In this document: positions 9,801-21,800 of the stretch, piece by piece
Numbering within the stretch: position 1 is the stretch's first letter
Layout: every line of letters starts with the position of its first letter
Assembly (NCBI GenBank): GCA_019279435.1
Contig: JAAALK010000287.1
Span: 20,274,162-20,338,161, forward strand
Reading direction: 5' to 3'
Length of the DNA stretch: 64,000 nucleotides
From: Zizania palustris
Taxonomy: Eukaryota; Streptophyta; Magnoliopsida; Poales; Poaceae
Position numbers and translations under genes: made by a program
Notes under the pieces: model-generated
What the model saw: only the letters and a program-made list of their open reading frames with translations
What the model was told of the DNA's origin: nothing
Database searches by the model: none

Positions 9801-12800
9801 ACATCTTCACCTTGGAGCTTGCCAGCTCCATTCGACAACAGGACTCCTTCGTCAATGCCTTCTACTACCTGTTGACTGATGTGTGGCGTTAGCTTGACTC
9901 ACTCGCATCGGCTTACTGTCGGGCGTGTGACTGTTGTCGTCTTGTTGTCGTCTTCGCTAACAACATGATAGTGTTCTTCGCCTCCACAAGTTCCACGGAC
10001 GTTTGCGTTCGGAGTTCGAGCAATTTTGGGCTCAGCTTCTAGCTTGATCTCCTCTATCGTCCTTGGTCGAGGTGGTCACCTTGGCTCGGGCAGAGGAGAT
10101 TTGTTTTCGTGGTGTGCTCTCATCCTCTGCCATTATATTGGCTGCTTCGACTGGCTTGACTTCCTCGACACCTGCTCTGGCCACGTCTTCTATATCGACC
10201 TTTGCTCTAGGGCTTGTTACTTAGGGTGGCACAATTGTTGATCTCTTCTGTCGCTACTACAAGTCCAAGACTGATGAGATTGAGCAGTGTCGGAAGCGGC
10301 TCTCCCACCGGAGGGGAGGCTCGAGTACCTCAGGTGGTTCTTGGTGTTTTTCTCAGTCGCCTTCGGATTGGGTTCTTGAGCTCACTAGACAGATGGAACG
10401 TCTGGAGTGTCGTGTCGCCTCTTCGTATCCATTCATGGTATCTTCTGCCATCGCTCGGTCACAGCTAGATACTCGGTCACCTTGGATTTTTGATTTCGGT
10501 GCTTCCTTTCACATGACACATGACTCTACTCATCTTGGTTCTTTGAGCTCGCTTGCTTTTCCTATTTCTGTTAAGACAGTTGATGGTACTTCTCTTCCTA
10601 TTATTCATCATGGATCGTCGCATCAGGACTCTAGTTGGTTCTGGCCATCGGCTCCATCATCCTCACCTATAGGAGCTTGATTGGCTACATCATCTTCCTC
10701 CCATTTCTACTTCGCGTTGTTTGACTCCTATTGCTGATGCCACTCCTTTTGTCGTCTCTACCTCCATCAGCTTTGCTTAGTGGTGAAAGAGGATGGCTGG
10801 GAATTAGTAGATTGATTATGGGGGAGCCCAAGGCTCAATATATATAGGCAAGGATGTCCCAAGAAATAGGAAAGCTCTAATCTAGAAGGAAAGGGCTAAA
10901 CAAGGAAATAGCTAAACAAGGAAGGAGCTAATCCAGCTAATCTAGGAGATCCTTGCCAAATAATCTAGGGAGTCCTTGCCAAATATAAATACTACCAAAA
11001 CCAGGGAGGGAGGCACCTCTAGGGTTCCAGCCGAGCCCCCCTGGGCCCGTGGGCCTATACATCACGCTAACACGCCCCCGCAGTTTGAACGTCGGTGCTT
11101 AGCCACGGACATTCAGACTGGACCGAAACTCAGTGAACACCGAAGAAGGCAGCCCCTTCGTGAAGACGTCGGCGAACTGGGATGTCGTGGGAACATGAAG
11201 AACCCGCACGGCACCCATGGCGACCTTCTCACGGACGAAGTGAAGATCGATCTCGATGTGCTTCGTCCGTTGATGTTGTACCGGGTTGGAGGACATGTAG
11301 ACTGCGCTGACATTATCACAGTAGACAATTGTGGCGCGGCGAAGCGGAATGTGGAGCTCGTGGAGGAGCTGGCGTAGCCAAGAAGCCTCAGCAACACCAT
11401 TGGCGACAGCGCGGTACTCAGCTTCTGCACTGGAGCGAGAGACAGTATTCTGTCGCTTGGAGGACCAGGAGACCAAGTTGTCGCCGAGGAACACAGCATA
11501 GCCCGAGGTGGACTTGCGCGTATCGGGACAACCAGCCCAGTCAGCATCAGAGTAGACCACCAAGTCATCCTGAGTCGATGGTCGGAGATGAAGACCCAGG
11601 TGAAGAGTACCCCGAATGTACCGAAGAATGCGCTTGAGAGCGGACAGGTGAGGCTCTCGCGGATCATGCATGTGAAGACAGACCTGCTGCACGGCGTAGG
11701 CAATGTCGGGCCGTGTGAAGGTCAGGTACTGCAGGGCGCCAGCAAGACTGCGGTAATCTGACGGGTCGGCGACTGGAGCTCCAGAGTCGGCTGAGGTCTT
11801 GGGACTGGTGTCAACAGGCGTAGTGCAAGGTTTGCACTCCGCCATGCCAGCACGATCCAAGATGTCCAACATATACTGCCGCTGAGAGAGAACCATACCA
11901 TCAGCAGTGCGCTGAACCTGCATCCCCAAGAAGTGATGAAGGTCTCCCAAATCCTTCATGGCAAATTCCCGCTGGAGAGCCAGGATGACTTTCCGCAGAA
12001 GATGTGTCGAAGAAGCAGTGAGAATAATATCGTCGACATAGAGGAGCAGATAGGCCGTGTCAGATCCTTGGTGGTAGACGAACAACGAGATGTCTGACTT
12101 GGCCTCCACAAAGCCGAGAGAGACCAGGTACGTGGCGAAGCGGCTGTACCAAGCACGAGGAGCCTGCTTCAACCCATAAAGCGACTTATTCAGGCGACAA
12201 ACAAAATCGGGGTGAGCAGGATCCTCGAATCCGGAGGGCTGAGCGGCGAACACCGTTTCTGTCAGGGTGCCATGGAGGAAGGCATTCTTGACGTCGAGCT
12301 GGTGAATTGGCCATTGGCGGGAGAGAGCCAGAGAGAGCACCGTGCGGACTGTGGCAGGCTTGACGACGGGACTGAAAGTCTCGGCAAAGTCAACTCTAGG
12401 ACGCTGGGTGAAACCACGAAGGACCCAACGAGCCTTGTAGCGTTCCAGAGAACCATCGGCGTGGAACTTGTGCTTGAAGATCCACTTGCCCGTGACAGTG
12501 TTGGCATGTCGGGGGCGAGGAACCAAGTCCCAAGTCTGGTTCTGGAGAAGCGCTGTATGCTCTTCCTCCATAGCAGCCCGCCAATTGGGATCGGCAAGGG
12601 CACTACGGAAGGTCTTCGGAACCGGAGACAGGGGCGCAACATGGTATAGTACCGGCACGCGGAAGCCATCCTTGGCCCGAGTCACCATGCGATGTTGGTT
12701 GACTGTAGGTGGGACGGCGACAGCACCCCGGGGAAGAGGGCCGGGTGCTGGGGAAGCAGCCGGTGTTGCAGGGGCTGGCGCAGGAGCCGGTCCAGCCAGG

Positions 12801-15800
12801 GCTGGAGCGGCCGGCTTGGGGCGCCTGGAGTAGACGCGCAGAACTGGGGGCTGCGCGCTTGGTGGAGACGGTGCCGCGCGTGGCAGCGCGGGGAAGTCGC
12901 CCGGTTGTCCCGCACGTGGGGGTGCGGAGGGGGCCGGCGTGTCCGCGCCTGGTGAGGACAACAGCGCCCCGGTCGGCGAGGAGGGTGTCGAGGCCGCACG
13001 TGACGCCGTACCCGCACGTGGGAGTGCGGGGAACCCCGGGGGGACTGGGGGTGCAGGAAGAACGGCACCACGAGAGCCTGGAGATCCTGCAGAAGACATG
13101 GTCGGCAGTCCTAAAGGGACTGTCGGGTTAGGGAATTCATCTAAAAAGGTGAAGTCCGTAGCCGTGGGTGGCGAGGGTTGCTCGGCGAAAGGGAAGGTGG
13201 ACTCGTCGAAGACAACGTGACGAGAGATGATGACTCTATTGGTGGTAGGATCAAGGCATCGGTACCCCTTATGGTGAGCGGAGTAGCCAAGGAAGATGCA
13301 AAGGGCAGAACGAGGTGCAAGTTTGTGGGGAGCAGTTGCCGAGAGATTGGGATAACACTTACAACCAAAAACGCGGAGATGATCGTAGGACGGCGCACTA
13401 CCAAGCAGGGCAGAGTGCGGGGTCGAGAAATCGAGCGTCTTGGTTGGTAAGATGTTAAGGAGGAGGGTCGCAGTGTGCAACGCCTTGGCCCAATATGGAG
13501 GGGGCATGCTCGCCTGAAACAGAAGAGAGCGGATGACATCATTAGTGGTACGAATGATTCGCTCCGCTTTGCCATTCTGTGGGGACGTGTAGGGACACGA
13601 CATGCGAAACAAGACGCCATGAGTGAGGAAGAAGGTGCGGGCGCTGGAGTTGTCGAACTCCTTGCCGTTGTCACTCTGGATGGCCTTAACGCGGGTGCCG
13701 AACTGGGTAGACACATAGGCAAAGAAGTTAGACAGAGTGGTAAAAGTGTCAGATTTCAAGCGTAAAGGGAATGTCCACAAGTAATGTGAGCAATCGTCAA
13801 GAACAACAAGATAATATTTGTAACCAGAGACACTAGCAACAGGTGATGTCCATAGGTCACAATGAATAAGATCAAAGTTGTTTGACGCCCGAGACGCTGA
13901 AGTACCAAAAGGAAGACGAACATGTCGTCCCAACTGACACGCATGACATAGAGAATCCAAACTTTTATTACAAGCCGGAATAGCTGAAGCGAGTTGGAGA
14001 GGGCCTCGCGACCGGGATGGCCGAGGCGACGGTGCCACAGGTACGGTGGCGAAGAGCTGGCGACAAGGGAGTGAGCGACAGGCAGCTGCAAGGGGTAGAG
14101 CGGACCGGAGCTATTGCACCTGATGATCACGTTCCGCGAGAGAAGATCCTTCACAGAACAACCATACGGGTCAAACTCCACAGAGCAGTTGTTATCGACA
14201 GTGAATTGGCGAACAGAAATAAGATTCTTGATAAGCTGAGGCGAAACAAGAACGTTATTTAAAGCAAGGGGGCCAAGTTGCGCCTTGCCGGTGGCAGTGA
14301 CGGGCAAGAGCGAACCATTACCGACAACAATGGATGTGGGAGAGGGAAACCGAGGGATTGAGGAGTGAGAGAGAGTACCATCATCGGAAGTCATGTGGGA
14401 GGAAGCACCGGTGTCAAGGTACCAGTCGTTGTTCACTGGCGGAGTGACCGTCATGGTACTGAATGTAGAGGCCAGTGAGTTCTGGTCCCAAACCGGAGAG
14501 CCTACCATGGGCTGGTAGTGGGACGGCGCCAGCTGCGGCGGCTGGAAGGCCTGTTGGGCGGAGACGCCGGGGGCTGGCAGGTAGGCCGGCTGGGGAAGCT
14601 GCATCTGCTGAGCCAGCAGAGCCTGCTGCAGCGCCTGCTGCTGAGGGCCGGCACGGCCCTGAGGGAGCGGGGCCAGCGGGGGAGTCCGGGGACCGGGCCA
14701 CATTTGAATGGACCCGGTCCACGGATTGTAGACGGAGGGCCAGGTCGCGCCAGACCCAGCAGGCGCCCCAGGTGCGGAGGAGGGAGCATTGGGACCTGGA
14801 GCAGAGGTGCTGCCAGCCCGACGGTCCTTCTTCTTCTTGTTCTTCGGCTTGGGGGCGCCACCACCGGTCCGAGGAGGGCCACCGCCGGTCGCTGCAGGCT
14901 GGCGAGAGGAGCCAGTGGCGACAAGAGCAGTGGAGGGGGCAACAGGGTGCTGCACCATGTTGATCTCCTCGAGAAGGAGTTCGTTGCGGACGGCGGCGAA
15001 GGAGGGAAACGGGCGCCCGCGCCGGAGATGGACGCCGATGTCCTTGTAGCGCTCGTTGAGCCCACGAAGCACGTTGAGGACCAAGGTGCGGTCAGTGACG
15101 TGCTCGTTGAGGTCAGCGAGATCGTCGGCCATCTTTTTGAAGCGCTTGCAATACTCGGTGATGGAGAGATCACCTTGAGCAAACGCGCGAAATTTGGCGT
15201 CGAGGTGGAGGGCACGGGTCTCCTGGTTGCCGAGGAAGTGATCCTCGATGGCGAGCCAGGCCTCGCGGGCGGAGGCGCGGTGGTCGATCACGGCGTCGGC
15301 GAGGTCAGCGGAGACCGTGCTGTAGAGCCATGACTTGACGACGGCGTCCATCCGAGTCCAGTCGGCAAGGGCCGAGACGGAGTCGCTGTGGACGTGATCC
15401 AGCAGCGAGTATTTGGTGACGGCGAGGAGGAACTGCTCGCGCCAACGGGGGTAGTTGCCGGCGGTGTCGAGGACGGTTGGCACCAGGCTGCGTGCATTCT
15501 GCACGGAGACTGCCTGGGCGTGGAGGTTGAGGACGGCAACGGCCTCGTGGAGCATCATGGCGTGGGTGACGCTCATGTTGCCGCCCGCGTGAGGCTGATC
15601 GACGGGATCAACCGCGGCGGCGGCGTCGGCCCGGGCCTTGGCCGCCCGAGCGAGGGCAGCGCGGACGCGCTCCGCGGCAGCGTCGCGCTCGTTGGAGGCG
15701 GCGGCGGCTTCCTGCTCAGCGGCCTGAGCGGCGGCCAGAGCAGCCTCGCGGAGGGCGCGGCGAGCCTCGGCGTCGGTCTGCGGAGAAGCATCGCCATCTA

Positions 15801-18800
15801 GGCGAGGCTGATCAGCAGGATCGACGTGGGAGGAGGGAGGAGTCCCAACCATACCGGTGCACAGCTAGTGTGCGCAGGGGCAGCGGAAGGGCGAGAGGGA
15901 AGAGTCCCGGTCTCGTGATACCATGAAAGAGGATGGCTGGGAATTAGTAGATTGATTATGGGGGAGCCCAAGGCTCAATATATATAGGCAAGGATGTCCC
16001 AAGAAATAGGAAAGCTCTAATCTAGAAGGAAAGGGCTAAACAAGGAAATAGCTAAACAAGGAAGGAGCTAATCCAGCTAATCTAGGAGATCCTTGCCAAA
16101 TAATCTAGGGAGTCCTTGCCAAATATAAATACTACCAAAACCAGGGAGGGAGGCACCTCTAGGGTTCCAGCCGAGCCCCCCTGGGCCCGTGGGCCTATAC
16201 ATCACGCTAACAAGTGGCATCATCATCTAGGTCACGTGTGGGTCTCGTTTGTCTTCTCTTGTTACTAGTAGAGTTCTTGGGAAGGTTTCTGGTGATACCT
16301 CCCTCTCTTGTATGGTTTGTAGACTTGGCAAGCAGATATAACTCTTGTATTCTGCTAGTTAGACAGTGTCCACTAGACCTTTTGAATGTATGGGGCCCTG
16401 CTCCCTTCGTTTTGAAATAGGGACATCGATATTATGTAATCTTTATTGATGATTTTTCTCGTTTCACGTAGATATATTTCTTGGAGTCTCGCGCTCAGGT
16501 GCTTATTGCCTATCAGACCTTTGCTATGATGGTTCACACTCAGTTTGACTCTTTCATTCGTGTTTTTCGTGTTGACTCTGCTAGCAAGTATCTATCTTGT
16601 TCTCTTCGTCAGTTTCTTTCTAAGTAGGGCACTCTTCCTCAATATTCGTGCACTAGTGCCCATGCTCAAAACGGTGGTGCCGAGTGTAAGCATCGTCACC
16701 TATGTATCACTGATACGGCAGAACAGGTGCCGTATCGGTATCGGATACGGCCCAATACGCTGATACGTCCTGACACTTCTCGATACGCGTATCGGGAAGT
16801 ATCGGATTAATTTGATTAAAAAATAAATAAATAAATTCCCGATACACGCTCGATACTTTCCGATACACGTACGATACTTCTCGATACTTATATTTCGATA
16901 CATTGGCCCAAACCTAAACCTTAGTTTTCTTTCCGCTTCACGCCACTAGGTGAGTCGGTAGTGCTTCAACTTCTTTAGCTTGCTTTGCTGCTACCATAGC
17001 AGCCGTCGGCCACTGTCGTTCTTAGCTGCCACTAGCTTTACCGCCATCATAGCAGCCGCTAGCCACCGGCGTTCTTGGCTATCACTAGCTTTGTCGCCGT
17101 CATAGTAGCCGCCAGAAGGAGGAATGGGAAGGTGAAAAACTCAAGCAAATTAACATAGTTATATATATACCCACTGTATCGACATATCCTAGATCGTCAC
17201 CTTCTTAAGACTGCTTGGGAACTGTTACTTGCCTTTATTCCTCAGTTCTGGGCTGAAGTTGTATCTACTGTTGTTTACCTTGTAATTCAACCATTTGTAA
17301 CTCTTCATGGTTTCACTCCACTTGAGCATCTCTCTGGTTGGCCGCTTCAGTATAGCCACCTTCGTTCCTTCGATTGTGTTGTCTTTGTTCTTCTCCAGTC
17401 TCGTGAGAGGACAAAGCTATTGACATAGTCGGTCCGATGTGTTTTCCTTGGGTATGGCTCCGAGCGTAAGGGATATCGTTGTTGGGATTCGGTTGCTTGT
17501 CGCATTCGGGTTTCCCGTGATTCTACCTTTGATGAGTCTCGTCCTTTTTTCTCCGATGCTCACTCCTCTCATGAGTCGGTTGATTTTCTTGACTTAGTCT
17601 GACTTTCGTCTCACTCTTTTTCCAATGTGTCCACCACCACCATCCCGCTTCACCACCTTCTTCTCCACCACTACCTTCACGTCCTCCCATTCTCTATCAC
17701 TATACTTGTCGACCGCGTCCTTCACCACCTTCCACCTCTTCTTCCTCTGTGCCTCATGAGTCTTCATACTTTGCACTCTCTCTTTCTGAGCCTTCCACAT
17801 ATCGAGATGTCGTTGCTCATCTTGAGTGGTAGTTTGGTATGACTGAGGAGATTGTTGCTCTTGATCATGCCAGCACTTGGGATCTTATTCCTCATCCTCC
17901 TTCTGTTGTTTCGATCTCGTGCAAGTGGGTCTACAAGATTAGGACTCGCTCTGATGGCTTTCTTGAGTGCTATAAAGCGCCGCGTCTTGTTGCTTGTGCT
18001 TTTCAGCAGGAGTATGGTCGTGACTATGAGATCTTTGCTCCTGTTGCGCATAGGAGCACCGTTCATACTCTTATTGCGGTGGCCTCTGTTCATCGGTGGA
18101 CTATCTCTTAGCTTGATGTGAAGAATGCATTTCTTCACGGTGAGTTGCATGAGGTCTATATGCACCCACCTCCTGGCTATCTTGTTCCCGATGGTTGTGT
18201 TTGTCGTCTCCGCCGATCTCTCCATAGCCTCAAGCAAACCCCTCATGCTTGGTTCGAGTGTTTCACCTCGGTTGTAATTGTTACTGGTTTTGTTGTTGGC
18301 CAGTATGATCCTGCTCTTTTCGTTCACACTTTCCCCCACAGTCGTACCCTTATTCTTCTCTATGTGGATGGTATGGTCATCTCAAGGATGATTCTAGAGT
18401 ATATTACCTTTGTTAAGGCTCGTTTTAGTGAGCAGTTTCACTTGTCTGACTTGGGTCCTCTTCACTACTTTCTTGGGATTGAGGTCACATCCACACCTGA
18501 TGGCTACTACCTCTCCTAGAGGAAGTACATTCATGATCTTCTTGATTGTGCGGGTCTTACTGATCACCGCTCTGTGGACACTCCTATGAAGCTTCACACT
18601 CGTCTTCATGCCACTGACGTTGTTCCTCTTGAGGATCCCACTTGCTATTGTCACCTTGTTGGTAGTCTTGTCTATTTTGGCATCACTCGTCCTAACATTT
18701 CTTATGCCGTTCACATCCTGAGTCAGTTTATATCCACTCACCAGTGTCCACTACGGACACTACAGTCATCTCCTTCGCGTCCTTCGATACCTTCCTGGCA

Positions 18801-21800
18801 CTATTGATTGTCGTTTGTTTTTCTCTAGTTCCAGCTCCCTTCAGCTCCACACTTACTTTGATGCTACTTGGGGTTCTGATCCTTTAGACTTCAAGTCCCT
18901 CTCTACTTATTGTGTCTTCCTCGGTTCCTCCTTGATTGCCTGGAAGACCAAGAAGCAGACTATTATTTCTCGCGCTAGTGTTGCGGTTGAGTTGCGTGCT
19001 TTGGCCTGTGTGACTGCTGAGGTGACTTGGCTACAATGGCTCTTGGCTGAGTTTGGTGTTGCTCTCTCCTCTATGCCTGTGCACTGTGACAATACCGGTG
19101 CTATCAGTATTGCTCAGGACCCGATGAAGCATGAGCCCACCAAACACGTTGGAATTGATTGTTTCTATGTTAGGGCGGTTGTCCAGAACAAGATAGTTGC
19201 TCTTCAGTATGTGCCCTCGGGGATTCAGTTTGTCGATCTGCTTACCTAGGCTCATACTCGAGCTTAGCATTGTTTTCTTCTTTCCAAGCTCAATGTCGTT
19301 GATCCACCTTGAGCTTGAGGGGGGTGTTAGAGATATATTGTATAGTATAGGGGCTTATTTGTAAAGCTTCCCTTCTCTTGTACACATTGCCTTTGGGCCC
19401 TTTGGAATGTATGCTGGACATTTCCTAACATAACTTACTGAAAACTATACATGCAAGTGTACTATTCCTTGCTTGTCTTGATAGACCTAATCAATAAATT
19501 TAAACATTATGAATCTGCAATTCTGAAGTGAATTATGCACAAATGCATTGCTTAAGTGATTTAAAACTTGGTGTGTGTTGCATAATAGTAATTTAATCTT
19601 TCTTACAGCATTGCTGCACTGCTGACATTAATTCTTTTTTTTTACTTATGTTACTTCTATCAGGCAATTCCTCATGCAGTAGCTCTTGTTAGATCATCAG
19701 ACAAGAACAGCCCCAAAGAAGCCATTGAATTTATCCTTCAGCTTCTAAAGGTTGCCATTTCTCTCTGGTTTACATTTTATCTGCTTGTAACTAATTAGGA
19801 AATATTTGTTGTTCATCATTTATGATCTTTAAAATTTATATAATAACTTCTATGTATCCCAACTAATATATTTGTGCATCGTTGTATTGTCCCATTTTCA
19901 GTATAATGATAACAATGGAAATGTATACTCTGATGTCTACTGGCTATCTGCAATGGTGCAGGCAACAGGGGATCTGGAATTTGGCCAGCAGGTTTGTATG
20001 CATGTGTATCTTTTGGTAGAGTACGGACCTGTATGTAGACACCTGTTGTGATTATAGTTCATTCAATGACTGTATGCTAGAATTATCTATGGATTTCGAT
20101 CTATGATTTATTGCTACATATGTATTACCTGCTTGACAAAAACAAAAACATTTAATTTTTTGGTATGAATGGTTATGGAAATGCCTGCTACACCATAATG
20201 GGCTAATGGCTACATACTTGTTGAGACCACAACAGACTTGTACATTGCACATTTTATGTGCTTCATTAATTCAATTTTGCAGAAATGCACATTAAAGTTT
20301 CTTCCTACTAACTGCGAGAATGACATTGATTTTCTCTACAGGGCACTGGCCAATTCTTGTCTCTTCTCAAGCGCATTGATCGTCTCCTTCAATTTGACAG
20401 GTTTTGCAAAATACTCTATTACTAGTTTTTACATATGTCCTTCAGTCCTGTCAAGTTGCATTAACTGCCTGAAAACCGTGCAGCTTTATGCCTGGCTACA
20501 ATGGGGTTTTGACTGTCAGTTGCATTCGCACCCTTGCACGTATTGCACAGAGGGTCTCATCTTCCATTTCCCTTGTAAGAGTCCTGCATATCTGTCCAAA
20601 AGTTGGTCTGATCTGAATATCACATTCATGCCTTGTAACTTTTTGCCACTGTAGGATCGCATTTTTGAACTAATTTCTCCCTTCCGCCACATGGACAAAC
20701 CATGGAAAGTTCGAATAGAAGCTAGCAGGGTTCTTATTGATCTTGAGTTACACCATAAAGGACTTGATGCAGCTCTTTTGTTGTTCTTGAAATATGCTAA
20801 TGAAGAACGATCTTTGAGAGGTTTGATGATGATTGCTATTGTACTTTGGCATATTTTGTATGTCTTGTTTTCTTTTGACATGGAGTTATTGCAGGGGGGA
20901 CAAAGTTGGCTGTTCATGTCTTGCGTCTATGCCAAGCAAATATTGAAACTCACGATGATAATCAAATACAATTGCCAACTCTAGTCGGTCTTCTTTGCCT
21001 GCTTGCAAGCAAAAAGGCCTACAACAATGTATATCTTCGACATAACTTGTTCTGCATATTGCAAATTGCTGCTGGAAGGTTAGAAAGTTGTTGCTTCATT
21101 TGTATTTTCCATTTTTCACATGTTCATTTATAACTGCAAGCTTTGCATATACTGCTTTCCTGAAGCCAACCCAACCATAAAACCTAGGCGTTATAGTGGG
21201 AGAGGTGGGGGCTTTTATCTATAGTCCAACATTCCCCCTACGGTGTGCGAGCCCGGCGTAGCCCGCAGCAGGTTCTAGAGGCCCGGCGTAGCCTGCAACA
21301 GGTCTCAGCACACTAGATAGGCGCAGGGGAAATCACGCAGCGGAAATGCGGAAATGTGTGGCCAGGGGGATTCGAACCCAGGAACTTGACTCTGATACCA
21401 TGTTAGGCTCACCCCACCTAGCCAACCCAACCATAAAACCTAAGCGTTATAGTGGGAGAGGTGGGGGCTTTTATCCATAGTCCAACAAAAAGGATCAAAT
21501 AAATCAACACCATGCAACAGTGCTTCCAAATCAACACCATGCAACAGTGCTTCCAGTAAATTTCCCCATGCAATAATGCTTCCAGCACATTTCTATGTAT
21601 CAAGTACGGAAATTAAATTTTCTTATTGACTGTCTGCTCTGCCCTCCTACCAGGTTTTATATCATAGATAATGCATAAAATTAAAAAGATGTATAAATTA
21701 TCTACCATAAAAAGCGAAACATTTTACTGTTATAACTTCATTGTCAATTTTTTCATTACTTGTATCCTAGTCATTGAGTCATTTTGCTCTATGCTTTCTG

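Larger units (their letters stand above)
10784..16212 (-). mobile_element. Copia LTR retrotransposon A2, inverted copy of A1, inserted in Copia B
   Basis: Two 289-bp LTRs (10784-11072 and 15924-16212) read identically. The target duplication AGTGG is perfect (10779-10783 and 16213-16217). The primer binding site lies just inside the right LTR and the purine tract inside the left one. The interior is almost identical to A1 apart from scattered substitutions and a single-base deletion. The insertion point is the Copia B codons of its WHHxLGH pre-integrase motif, so A2 is younger than B. Confidence 0.97.
8951..19430 (+). mobile_element. Old Copia LTR retrotransposon B, interrupted by two later insertions
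   Basis: The short LTRs (107 and 106 bp) begin TGTTAGAGAT and end TTCCTAACA. They differ at about five positions. Perfect 5-bp duplications, TAACT, flank the element at 8946-8950 and 19431-19435. A primer-binding-like TGGTAC follows the 5' LTR and a purine tract (GAGGGGGG) precedes the 3' LTR. The coding part is split at 10783/16213 by Copia A2 and at about 16702/17192 by a small element. All frames are broken by stops and shifts. It sits in the TAF2 intron in the sense orientation. Confidence 0.93.

Noticed and set aside
21365..21400. tRNA-like text (GATTCGAACCC, B-box-like) near 21369
   Set aside because: It lies between the TRIM PBS and interior. It has no tRNA fold or A box, so it is not a tRNA gene.
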